A DNA stretch of 7,638 nucleotides from Microcaldota archaeon. GTDB taxonomy: Archaea; B1Sed10-29; JACOVT01. Under the pieces are notes generated by a model. The model was not told where the DNA came from, did not search any database, and saw nothing but the letters and a program-made list of their open reading frames with translations. Below, piece by piece: positions 1 to 6,554 of this stretch; position 1 is the stretch's first letter; each line of letters begins with the position of its first letter. A program made the translations under genes and the position numbers. The stretch lies in the NCBI GenBank assembly GCA_016177165.1, contig JACOVT010000036.1, positions 1-7,638 of the forward strand. Direction: 5' to 3'.

Positions 1-1
1 C

Positions 2-2332
2 TCATTGGAGTGCCGCGCGCCCATAATCACTGGTTATGGGATCCACGAGCTCGCGCCGTCCAACGAGACGCTCTCACAGCTTGCTGCGTGGTGCAGAACT
101 ACTAGTGTTGAGCCACCATCGTTCAGGGCTGCCGACTCGGTTGGCAGGTCGCTGCCGTCAAACAACTCCTACGCAGGCAGGTTCTTCTTCGCGTCGGTTG
201 GTGGGCTGGTATTTGTCTATTTTTCCGGCGCTGATCAAGGGCTTGCGAACGACCTGCTGGAAGTGCCGCTCGAATCGTCAACAGAAGCACTGCTGGCTGC
301 GGGGCCATTGTTTGAAGGCGACCAAGAGTTGGCGTACTACGATGCAACACCAAGCAGCCAATTCTCCGGCAAGACGATGCGCAAGATGGGGTTGTCGTTC
401 AACATCTCGATCAACGACTTCAACACCGTCGTAATTGAGGTGCTCGACCCGCAAAGCGGAGGCTGGCTGTCACTCGGCAACGTCTCGTACAATGACAACT
501 CGATGCATGAATTGGAGGTTTCTGCCTGCCGAGACGGGTGCAACCTGACTGTTGACCCTGCGATTCTAGTCGGTCGAGATGGGGTCGTCCACTTCAGGCA
601 TCGTCCGGTGATATCGCAAGGCAGCAACACCCACAGGATCAACTACTACAAGGCCGTCATCCTTGCAGACTATTTGGCATTCAGCCAGTCTATAATTAGG
701 GCAAACGTCTCAGAGGCTCATCACGCTGCAAGGTTCGAGCTCGTTTCGGCGACTGCCTTTGCAGAAAATGCTACCATCGTCATTAGGAACTCTGGTGGGG
801 AGGTAGCTCGTGACGTCCGGCTGGCCGTGTCGCCCGTGACTGCCGCGGCCAGCGCATTTTTCCAGCAGATAACTGCAAACGAGACGGTTGCTATTGCTAT
901 TCCAACCGGGAATGTAACAAAGCCCGGGCTTCTGGACTTTGGTATTCAAGTTGCGCACGCAGATGGTGGAGTGGCTGCGCTAAAGGGAAGCGTGTTGCTT
1001 TTCGACCAGACTGCGCGCATGCGTGGCGCGGTTGTTGTTTCCCTATCAGAATCATTCCCGAGAACTGCGAACGCGTCATTCACTCTTGAAAAAGTACTGG
1101 GTTTCTACAATCCTTCAAACTCCACTCTGGATGCCACTGGCTGGGACCCGTGCATCTTCAACTTTGCGCTCACGCCAAATGAGGCCCGCGAGATAACCTG
1201 CCTAAGTGATGGAATAGCCGGGCTTGACGTGGAACAGGCGTTCAGTGCAGAATCGCTGCTGTCAGCATCATCGAGCGAGATGAGGGCAAGGGAAACAATA
1301 ACGTTAAAGGCAGGACAGCACTTGGGTGATTCGATACTGGTACTGCCTAACGCCAGCGCGTTTGCCCAGTCGCCCGGTTCAGATGTCTACGTGCTGGAAC
1401 TTCCAGCAGTTGTGCAACTCAACGCTTCCCTGCTGGCCAACCAGCCGGGCTTGTGGAACCATTCCATCATCGACTTTGTTTCTTTCAGTCATGGCGGGCC
1501 GCACCTGTCAAACATCACCTTTGCCCACCCCCTGCGCGAGGGTTATGGGGTGACGTTGTATCGCTGCACGCTTTCACCTGATGGCTGCTCTCCAGACAAC
1601 GAGTCTGCATGGGTGAGCGTCGATTTCACTGAAAGCGACGGGACTTTGGAACGGAATGGAGACAACATGAGTTTCCTGTCATATGCAGTGGCGTTTGATC
1701 TGGACGAAGAGGAAAGTCCATTAGGGCAACCGGACCAACAGCAATCGGGCCAACAGCAATCGGGCCAACAGCAACCGGGCCAACAGCAACCAATGCCCGT
1801 CCCCGGCCAAATGCAGCCTTATTCCAGCCCGGAGCAGAAACCGGACATTGAGGTGGTCTCGCCATCCAACAGGCAGGAATTTTGGGAAGGCGCCACGATC
1901 GAGCTGGTTGCCAAAGTCAGGAACGCAGAGTCGTGCTATGTTTCACTCGCGGGCAGCCAGTCGCCAATGCATATTCAAAACAACACCACTGCACACGTAT
2001 TCAGCGGGCTGCCGCGCGGGGAATACTCGACAGCGATCGAGTGCGGCAACTCCCGCTTCTCAACGTCGCAAACAGTGTCGTTCTCTGTTAAGGAAACTGG
2101 CTCAAACGTCTCGCTGGACGCCGCCGAGATTGGCATTGATGCTGATCTTGGTGAAGTAACCGATTCAGAAAGCCCGGCAACCGCAACATCATTGGGCATT
2201 ACCGGACTTGCTTTGGCGCGGTTTGAGGACTTGGCTGTTCCGGTCGCGGTTGCGCTTGCCTGCGTGTTTGCAGTAGCCATACTGCGTTTCCATCACCGCA
2301 ACCCGCAAACAAAACTGCCGCCTGAGTTTTAA
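2..2332 (+). CDS. Large membrane-anchored surface protein, 5' end outside window
   Basis: I do not recognise the family. At least 775 residues are visible. The frame is open to the window edge and the first possible start (TTG at 5) is not followed by a signal peptide, so the true start is upstream. Numbering from that TTG: residues about 110-200 are beta-rich. Residues about 237-335 look like a CARDB-type beta-sandwich (RNSGGEVARDV). Residues 576-595 are a Q-rich repeat inside a Pro/Gln linker. Residues about 613-697 form an Ig-like domain with a likely Cys644-Cys680 pair. Residues about 742-761 are a single membrane helix followed by RFHHR, so the bulk should face outward with a short cytoplasmic tail. 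About 20 N-x-S/T sequons and further Cys pairs (175/179, 383/399, 521/528) fit an exported, glycosylated protein. It ends 26 bases before the pilin-like operon, which has its own promoter, so it may be a separate transcription unit. A role as surface partner of the filament is inference. Confidence 0.75.
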   Translation, partial: SLECRAPIITGYGIHELAPSNETLSQLAAWCRTTSVEPPSFRAADSVGRSLPSNNSYAGRFFFASVGGLVFVYFSGADQGLANDLLEVPLESSTEALLAAGPLFEGDQELAYYDATPSSQFSGKTMRKMGLSFNISINDFNTVVIEVLDPQSGGWLSLGNVSYNDNSMHELEVSACRDGCNLTVDPAILVGRDGVVHFRHRPVISQGSNTHRINYYKAVILADYLAFSQSIIRANVSEAHHAARFELVSATAFAENATIVIRNSGGEVARDVRLAVSPVTAAASAFFQQITANETVAIAIPTGNVTKPGLLDFGIQVAHADGGVAALKGSVLLFDQTARMRGAVVVSLSESFPRTANASFTLEKVLGFYNPSNSTLDATGWDPCIFNFALTPNEAREITCLSDGIAGLDVEQAFSAESLLSASSSEMRARETITLKAGQHLGDSILVLPNASAFAQSPGSDVYVLELPAVVQLNASLLANQPGLWNHSIIDFVSFSHGGPHLSNITFAHPLREGYGVTLYRCTLSPDGCSPDNESAWVSVDFTESDGTLERNGDNMSFLSYAVAFDLDEEESPLGQPDQQQSGQQQSGQQQPGQQQPMPVPGQMQPYSSPEQKPDIEVVSPSNRQEFWEGATIELVAKVRNAESCYVSLAGSQSPMHIQNNTTAHVFSGLPRGEYSTAIECGNSRFSTSQTVSFSVKETGSNVSLDAAEIGIDADLGEVTDSESPATATSLGITGLALARFEDLAVPVAVALACVFAVAILRFHHRNPQTKLPPEF
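1730..1789 (+). repeat. Four tandem 15-base repeats encoding PG/SG-QQQ linker
   Basis: Four consecutive 15-base units of the form YCG GRC CAA CAG CAA occur in frame. They encode PDQQQ, SGQQQ, SGQQQ and PGQQQ. Only the first two codons of the unit vary; the CAACAGCAA core is identical in all four. The repeat sits between the beta-rich ectodomain and the membrane-proximal Ig-like domain, so it most likely acts as a flexible spacer. Repeats this similar at the DNA level suggest recent slippage expansion. Confidence 0.85.
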
Positions 2333-2336
2333 ATAC
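2327..2336 (+). promoter_or_regulatory. Archaeal TATA box for the pilin-like operon
   Basis: The sequence TTTTAAATAC matches an archaeal TATA element (TTTAWATA-like). Its centre lies about 27 bases upstream of the ATG at 2359. Archaeal transcription typically starts 25-27 bases downstream of the TATA centre, so the transcript would begin at or next to the start codon and be leaderless. In agreement, no Shine-Dalgarno sequence precedes this ATG: the stretch 2344-2358 is pyrimidine-rich. That pyrimidine-rich stretch might also help terminate the upstream gene, which is weaker inference. No clear BRE is seen. Confidence 0.6.
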
Positions 2337-2358
2337 GCCAAGGCTCTTTCCTTGTTTC

Positions 2359-3675
2359 ATGTCTAGCGGCCAGTCGGCAATGGAATACATGGTGATACTT
2401 GCCGTGATGCTGCTAGTGTTATTCCCGATTCTGTACTTTGCCAACATCCAGTCAAGCGTCTCGAGCGCAGCCACGCAGGGAAGGCAGGCGGTTGAAAGCA
2501 TAGTGTCGGCGGCAGACCGCGTCTACGCCCTTGGCCCCGGCTCCAGGATAACCATCAACGTGTTCATACCTTCCGGCTACTCGTTTGACAACTCCAACAT
2601 AGACGACCAGGTTGTGACCATGGTATTCTTCCTGAGCGATGGCTCAAACGCCACAATATCCATGGCCTCAAAGGCGGTTGTCAAGGGCCAGCTGCCGTCC
2701 ACGTCTGGCTATCACCCCATACAGTTCTCAATGACAGAAGCGGGCTACGTTGTTATAGGAACATCGAGACTGTCGGCATCGCCCGGCGCGGTCTCGTTCT
2801 CGCTGCAACCGAGCCAGAACGACTCGCGCGTGATAACGTTCACAAACTTGGACTCGCAGACAATAACCGTCAATCTAAACCTGTCCGGGCCTGCATGGCT
2901 GTCTGTCAACGAGTCTGCCTTCACGGTCAACTCGACGCTCTCATACTCGATAAACCTGTCCGTATCTCCCACAGCTACGGGCTCGTTCTACGGAACGCTG
3001 CAGGCCCTGGACGACTCGAACGACCAAGAGCTTACGATCGTTCCAATAACTGTTTCAGTCACTTCCTCGGCAGGAGCGATCAGCTTCTCTACAAACAACA
3101 ACTCCTACACCCAAAATAACACCTTGGCGTACTCTGGAACAGTGGTAGACTCGTCCGGCGTGCCGCTGTCTAATGCATTGGTTTCGGTCAAGTTTTACGA
3201 CAATTCAAGCACGCTGCAGCAGACGGACTCCAAGACGACGAACGCGTCCGGCGGGTATTCGGGCAGCTACGTGTTCGCGTCCAACGCGCCTATCGGCTGG
3301 TGGAGTGCCACCGCTACTGTTGGCGGTCTCTCCAACTCCTCGGCATTCTACGTTAACGGGACAGACACCACCCCACCGCCGGCAGTTACTCTCACGTCAC
3401 CAGCAAACGGCTCCACCGGCATTTCAAGGACGCCTACGCTGAACTGGAGCGCGGTCAGCGACCCCTCAAACCCGATAGTCTACATAATCAACCTTGACGA
3501 TAGCAGCAACTTCGGGTCAATGATAATCAACACAACAACCACGAACATTTCCTACAACGTGACTTCGCAGCTGGCAAAGAACAAGGTGCACTATTGGCGC
3601 GTGCGGGCAAAGGATGCCGCCCAAAACCTTGGGAACTGGAGCGGCGTCTGGAACTTCAAGACGGTTAACCAGTGA
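2359..3675 (+). CDS. Class III signal peptide pilin-like protein with Ig-like and Fn3 domains
   Basis: 438 residues. The N-terminus MSSG|QSAMEY is a textbook archaeal class III signal: cleavage by an EppA/PibD-type prepilin peptidase after Gly4 leaves Q+1 and Glu+5, then a hydrophobic helix (about 11-29). Residues about 30-135 form a pilin-like head with the segment AADRVYALGPGSRITINVFI, which resembles heads of other archaeal class III proteins as I recall them. Then come a BACON-like beta-sandwich (about 137-236), an Ig-like/carboxypeptidase-regulatory-type domain (about 240-334) and an Fn3-type domain (about 341-436) with the typical HYWRVRAKDAAQNLGNW stretch. About 18 N-x-S/T sequons and no cysteines. 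The ATG follows a TATA box at leaderless distance. It is the first gene of the operon and probably encodes a filament subunit with an extended adhesive or display arm. The domain-family names are judged by eye. Confidence 0.85.
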   Translation: MSSGQSAMEYMVILAVMLLVLFPILYFANIQSSVSSAATQGRQAVESIVSAADRVYALGPGSRITINVFIPSGYSFDNSNIDDQVVTMVFFLSDGSNATISMASKAVVKGQLPSTSGYHPIQFSMTEAGYVVIGTSRLSASPGAVSFSLQPSQNDSRVITFTNLDSQTITVNLNLSGPAWLSVNESAFTVNSTLSYSINLSVSPTATGSFYGTLQALDDSNDQELTIVPITVSVTSSAGAISFSTNNNSYTQNNTLAYSGTVVDSSGVPLSNALVSVKFYDNSSTLQQTDSKTTNASGGYSGSYVFASNAPIGWWSATATVGGLSNSSAFYVNGTDTTPPPAVTLTSPANGSTGISRTPTLNWSAVSDPSNPIVYIINLDDSSNFGSMIINTTTTNISYNVTSQLAKNKVHYWRVRAKDAAQNLGNWSGVWNFKTVNQ

Positions 3676-3679
3676 TGTG

Positions 3680-4765
3680 ATGGGTTGCACCAAGCGCGGA
3701 CAGGCAAGCATCGAGTCACTCATAACAGTAAGCATCATCATAATGATCTCGCTTTTCACCTACCTTTTTCTAGTAAACCCGAGCGCAGAAAGCGCAGCCG
3801 ACCTCCGGCTGAGCCTCAAGGCAGACGGCATCTGCCGCACGATAGCCGACGCGGTAAACCTTGCCGAACGCTCGGGCAACGGCTTCCACACCACTTTTTC
3901 AGTGCCGATACTGGTGGAAGGAACGCGCCTGATAAACTCGACTGTGGAAAAGACCTTCGTGCAGGTCTCTTTCAGGTCGCTGCACTCGAACTCAAGCGTC
4001 TTCTGCCCAATCCAAGCCGGGCGAGTCCGATTGGAACTTAACCCGCCGAGGAACACATCAATGGCTTACCTGGTGAGAGAAGGTTGCCTTTACAATTACC
4101 TGCTGAACTTCAGCCCGCTCGTGTACTGTTCCGCATCCTACCAAGATGTCGGCTGCCAAACGAGCGACCCCTGCCAGAGCATGACAGACCAACAGCGCAA
4201 CGTCTCCTACAACAACTTCCTGATCGGTCTAAAGAACGGCTCGTTTGACTTCGTGATAGAAGAAGACCCCCACCTTACCGGGTTCGGGCTCAATTACTCC
4301 CAAGACTACGTTTACTCCGGCGGCACGCTCTATTCAAGCGAACACTGGGGCACGACCGGCAACCTGTTCGGCGTCAACTTCCAGTCGGGCGGCGGCCAGA
4401 CCATGACGATAATATCAGTATCTGACGTTATTCCGGGAATGCATGTCGGAAACGTGGTCGAGCTCGGAAGCACGCCATACAGGATAACAACCCAAAACCT
4501 GAACGTCACCATCATCGGGGTTGACGAAGCTGATGATACCATCTTCGCGCGCGTCTCTTACGGGTCTGGCTGGCTGTACTGGTTCCCGGACTACGATGCA
4601 ATCACTACAAACGGCAGCATTGACTTCGACAGTTCGGTTACCAATGGAATAAACCGGACGTACATAGATCTCGGTCTCTACTCTGACACGCCGTTCCAGC
4701 TGAACAACACCACGTATGAGGTGTTCAACAGCAACTCCACGGTATTCGTGAGGGTAATATCATGA
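3680..4765 (+). CDS. Cysteine-rich class III signal peptide pilin-like protein
   Basis: 361 residues. The N-terminus MGCTKRG|QASIES predicts cleavage after Gly7, giving Q+1 and Glu+5 as in canonical type IV pilins, then a hydrophobic helix to about residue 33. The following ICRTIADAVNLAERSGNGF stretch and the later SSVFCPI motif resemble a widespread archaeal pilin-like family. The mature part has six cysteines (52, 109, 136, 150, 159, 165), so up to three disulfides are possible, and about 13 N-x-S/T sequons. The C-terminal half (about 200-361) is beta-rich and not recognised. ATG 3680 is chosen because it places the signal correctly; it lies 4 bases after the previous stop, with GTGAT (3672-3676) as a possible short Shine-Dalgarno site. 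GTG 3677 is an alternative. The reading frame stays open further upstream, but that would bury the signal behind a hydrophilic extension inside the previous gene. Likely a minor or second filament subunit. Confidence 0.8.
   Translation: MGCTKRGQASIESLITVSIIIMISLFTYLFLVNPSAESAADLRLSLKADGICRTIADAVNLAERSGNGFHTTFSVPILVEGTRLINSTVEKTFVQVSFRSLHSNSSVFCPIQAGRVRLELNPPRNTSMAYLVREGCLYNYLLNFSPLVYCSASYQDVGCQTSDPCQSMTDQQRNVSYNNFLIGLKNGSFDFVIEEDPHLTGFGLNYSQDYVYSGGTLYSSEHWGTTGNLFGVNFQSGGGQTMTIISVSDVIPGMHVGNVVELGSTPYRITTQNLNVTIIGVDEADDTIFARVSYGSGWLYWFPDYDAITTNGSIDFDSSVTNGINRTYIDLGLYSDTPFQLNNTTYEVFNSNSTVFVRVIS
4750..4755 (+). promoter_or_regulatory. Shine-Dalgarno site (GAGGGT) deciding start 4762
   Basis: GAGGGT ends 6 bases before ATG 4762. 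This spacing favours 4762 over the second in-frame ATG at 4768. It lies inside the end of the preceding gene, consistent with coupled translation through the ATGA overlap. Confidence 0.6.
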
Positions 4766-5253
4766 ACATGAAGGGGCAGGTTTCGGGCATTGACATGCTT
4801 TTCAGCGTGGCGATCTTTACCACAATACTGCTGTCGGCGGCAATCACATGGACGTCGGCGTTCTCCTATTCAGAGCAGCGGCAGAAGGACTCAACCATAG
4901 AGGCAGCCGCGTTTTCCACTGCCAACCAGCTGGTGTCTTACGGGGGATACCCGGACGATTGGGACGCTTCCAATGTGGCAGTAATAGGACTGGCGAAACA
5001 TCCAAACGTGCTTGATTCGGCGAAGCTGTCGGCATTTGCCTCAATGAATATAAACTCGTCAAAGTCGCTGCTCGGGTTGGAAAGATACGGGCTGCACGTC
5101 AGGGTGTTCAAGACCGACGCCGGCGGAACCAACGTTTCTGTGTTCGGCGAGCCGCCAGACGTCTCGGCAACAAGTATCGTGGTGGCGGATTCGTATTCCT
5201 CCCTGAATGGCGAAATGGTTGTGTTGCGTCTTACATTGTGGAGGCTGCCATGA
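4762..5253 (+). CDS. Small pilin-like protein with GYPxxW motif
   Basis: 163 residues. The N-terminus MNMKG|QVSGIDMLFS is prepilin-like: Lys-Gly, then Q+1, but the acid is Asp at +6 rather than Glu at +5. One hydrophobic helix spans about 12-31. Residues 50-110 contain FSTANQLVSYGGYPDDW, then NVAVIGLAKHPNVL and LLGLERYGLHVRVF. I recognise this order of motifs from small archaeal membrane proteins found near type IV pilus-like genes; they have no agreed name. No cysteines and two N-x-S/T sequons (98, 124). The start overlaps the previous stop as ATGA and the end overlaps the next start as ATGA, so it is translated in a chain with its neighbours. Likely a minor pilin or pseudopilin facing the cell exterior; the specific role is unknown. 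Confidence 0.8.
   Translation: MNMKGQVSGIDMLFSVAIFTTILLSAAITWTSAFSYSEQRQKDSTIEAAAFSTANQLVSYGGYPDDWDASNVAVIGLAKHPNVLDSAKLSAFASMNINSSKSLLGLERYGLHVRVFKTDAGGTNVSVFGEPPDVSATSIVVADSYSSLNGEMVVLRLTLWRLP
5240..5244 (+). promoter_or_regulatory. Strong Shine-Dalgarno site (GGAGG) deciding start 5250
   Basis: GGAGG lies 5 bases before ATG 5250. It supports this start over the in-frame GTG at 5238, which would put the site inside the gene and add four residues before the signal sequence. Confidence 0.75.
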
Positions 5254-5672
5254 GCAGCAAGGGTTTCGTCCTTACGTTAGACGCGTTCTTCGCGGTTTTC
5301 CTGGCGGCAGCATTTATGGTTTCCATCCAGTTTTACTATTCCTCACAGCAGCCCCATAACAGCGAATACCTGAGCAAGATGGCCCACGACTTCCTGGCAG
5401 CTGCCGACGAGTCCGGGGACCTGAAGGACGCCATGTCAAAGCCCCAGCAGTCAGCAGAGCTGCAAAACCTGCTGCTGAAGCTGCCCTCGTCAGTTGCTTC
5501 GCGCATTACCGTCACGACGTACGAGTACAAGAACGGCCTTGTTAAGGAAAAATCCACTGCTCAGGCAAGCGTGCGCAACCTGACTGGCGACGTGGTCGCC
5601 GCCCAAAGGGCGTTTACATCGCCGGAGGATGAGGAATACTACTTGTCAGTTTTGGAGGCCTCTTATGCGTAA
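5250..5672 (+). CDS. Small pilin-like membrane protein (KGFVLTLD N-terminus)
   Basis: 140 residues. The N-terminus MSSKG|FVLTLDAFFAVF has the prepilin-like Lys-Gly, a Phe at +1 and Asp at +6, then a hydrophobic helix to about residue 28. The rest is mostly predicted helical and polar: YLSKMAHDFLAAADESGDL, then a Gln/Leu-rich stretch ending in LLKLPSSVASRI, then a short beta-like region. Similar small archaeal proteins with KGFTLTLDA-like starts occur in pilus-like loci. No cysteines and one sequon (NLT, 110). The start overlaps the previous stop as ATGA with a strong GGAGG upstream; the end overlaps the next gene by 8 bases. Likely another minor pilin-like subunit. Whether the peptidase cleaves a Gly-Phe junction here cannot be told from sequence. 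Confidence 0.75.
   Translation: MSSKGFVLTLDAFFAVFLAAAFMVSIQFYYSSQQPHNSEYLSKMAHDFLAAADESGDLKDAMSKPQQSAELQNLLLKLPSSVASRITVTTYEYKNGLVKEKSTAQASVRNLTGDVVAAQRAFTSPEDEEYYLSVLEASYA
5654..5658 (+). promoter_or_regulatory. Strong Shine-Dalgarno site (GGAGG) deciding start 5665
   Basis: GGAGG lies 6 bases before ATG 5665. It argues against the upstream in-frame ATG at 5629, which has no such site and would add 12 polar residues ahead of the hydrophobic helix. Confidence 0.75.
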
Positions 5673-6543
5673 CGGGTTCCTCTTCACGCTCACAACCATG
5701 CTCGTGTTTGTGGGGCTGCTGTTCATGCTGAACGACGTTGCATCGTACGGACAGAGCCTCAGGTCGTCCGCGACAAGCTCGCTTTCGGCGTACGTGATTA
5801 CGCAAGCTTGGAGGGACGTCAGCAGCGACATCACCTTGGTGGTTGGGGTAAACGTGTCAAAGGATGGCACGACCGCAGACTTCATGGACTCGCTGCCCGC
5901 GGCGACCGACCTTTCCACGTTCATCGAAGGCTATGGCAAGTTCATCGAGTCCTACTATTCAAAGCCGAGCCTGCAGGTTGTTTTCCTGGACTCCGTGGAC
6001 AACCAGTTGTCGCTCAGCTCGATATCCCCCCTGCTCAGCATAATACCGTTCAACATCCAGTATGGTTATCCGGACTTCGGCAAGAACGAACTGCAGGTGC
6101 TCTCGCCGGTGGGGAACCTTTCAGCGCTTTCGGGGGTGAGCGTGGACATTCACGTCACGGATGAAGAGATGAACGAGTCCAACTTCCAGTGGACGCCCTA
6201 TCAGGAGTGCCAGCAAAACAAGCCCTGCCTGAACGTCAATGTCACTGTGCGCGGCAACTCCTCCTCGTGGTCGTCGCCGCAGCAGCAGTTTGACGCGACA
6301 AGGCAGAGCCAGATAACGATCCACTTTGGCAACGACTCGTCAAACCACTGGGTAAAGGTTCTAGTCGGCGAGTCCGGCAACAGCGACCCGCAAAACGTGC
6401 TGGACGTGAAGCTAAATAATGTGCGCGCCGCGACCGATACCAAAGTCTTATTAAACTCGCCAGATTTCTTGATAAATTACCTGTCAAAGCTGCGCGTGTC
6501 GGAACCGCAGCTCTTTACCAACAAGACCGACTGGTTGCAGTGA
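5665..6543 (+). CDS. Membrane-anchored pilin-like protein lacking the acidic residue
   Basis: 292 residues. The N-terminus MRNG|FLFTLTTMLVFVGLLFM lines up with the preceding protein (GF-V/L-L/F-TL-D/T) but has Thr where that one has Asp, so no acid follows the putative cleavage point. The helix spans about 5-22. Residues 28-100 look helical. From about 100 on the protein is beta-rich, with a CxxxxxC pair (182, 188) that could form a disulfide, seven N-x-S/T sequons, and a conserved-looking WVKVLVGES ... LDVKLNNV segment (229-253). It is the last of five consecutive membrane proteins before the cytoplasmic genes, with an 8-base overlap at its start and a GGAGG site. It could be a non-canonical minor pilin (a tip subunit by analogy with GspK, which lacks Glu5) or simply an N-terminally anchored surface protein. 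I do not recognise the ectodomain as a named domain. Confidence 0.75.
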   Translation: MRNGFLFTLTTMLVFVGLLFMLNDVASYGQSLRSSATSSLSAYVITQAWRDVSSDITLVVGVNVSKDGTTADFMDSLPAATDLSTFIEGYGKFIESYYSKPSLQVVFLDSVDNQLSLSSISPLLSIIPFNIQYGYPDFGKNELQVLSPVGNLSALSGVSVDIHVTDEEMNESNFQWTPYQECQQNKPCLNVNVTVRGNSSSWSSPQQQFDATRQSQITIHFGNDSSNHWVKVLVGESGNSDPQNVLDVKLNNVRAATDTKVLLNSPDFLINYLSKLRVSEPQLFTNKTDWLQ

Positions 6544-6554
6544 GATGGTATTGC

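Noticed and set aside
1730..1789. CRISPR-like short repeats
   Set aside because: The units are directly adjacent with no spacers and keep the reading frame; this is a coding repeat.
1626..1865. Minus-strand open frame with a VAVGP/IAVGP repeat
   Set aside because: It is the reverse reading of the in-frame QQQ repeat of the surface gene, with no Shine-Dalgarno site, promoter or recognisable start context.
3614..3679. Longer N-terminus for the second pilin-like gene
   Set aside because: It would overlap the previous gene by 62 bases and put 22 hydrophilic residues before the class III signal, which normally sits within the first few residues.
6055..6081. YGYPDFG in the fifth membrane protein as a copy of the YGGYPDDW motif in the third
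   Set aside because: The match is short and the surrounding residues do not align, so coincidence is more likely.
6447..6479. AT-rich stretches (TTATTAAA, GATAAATTA) as a possible promoter for the HTH/coiled-coil gene
   Set aside because: Both lie inside the preceding gene and 75-110 bases before the start, too far for the usual archaeal arrangement. The overlap or close spacing suggests co-transcription.
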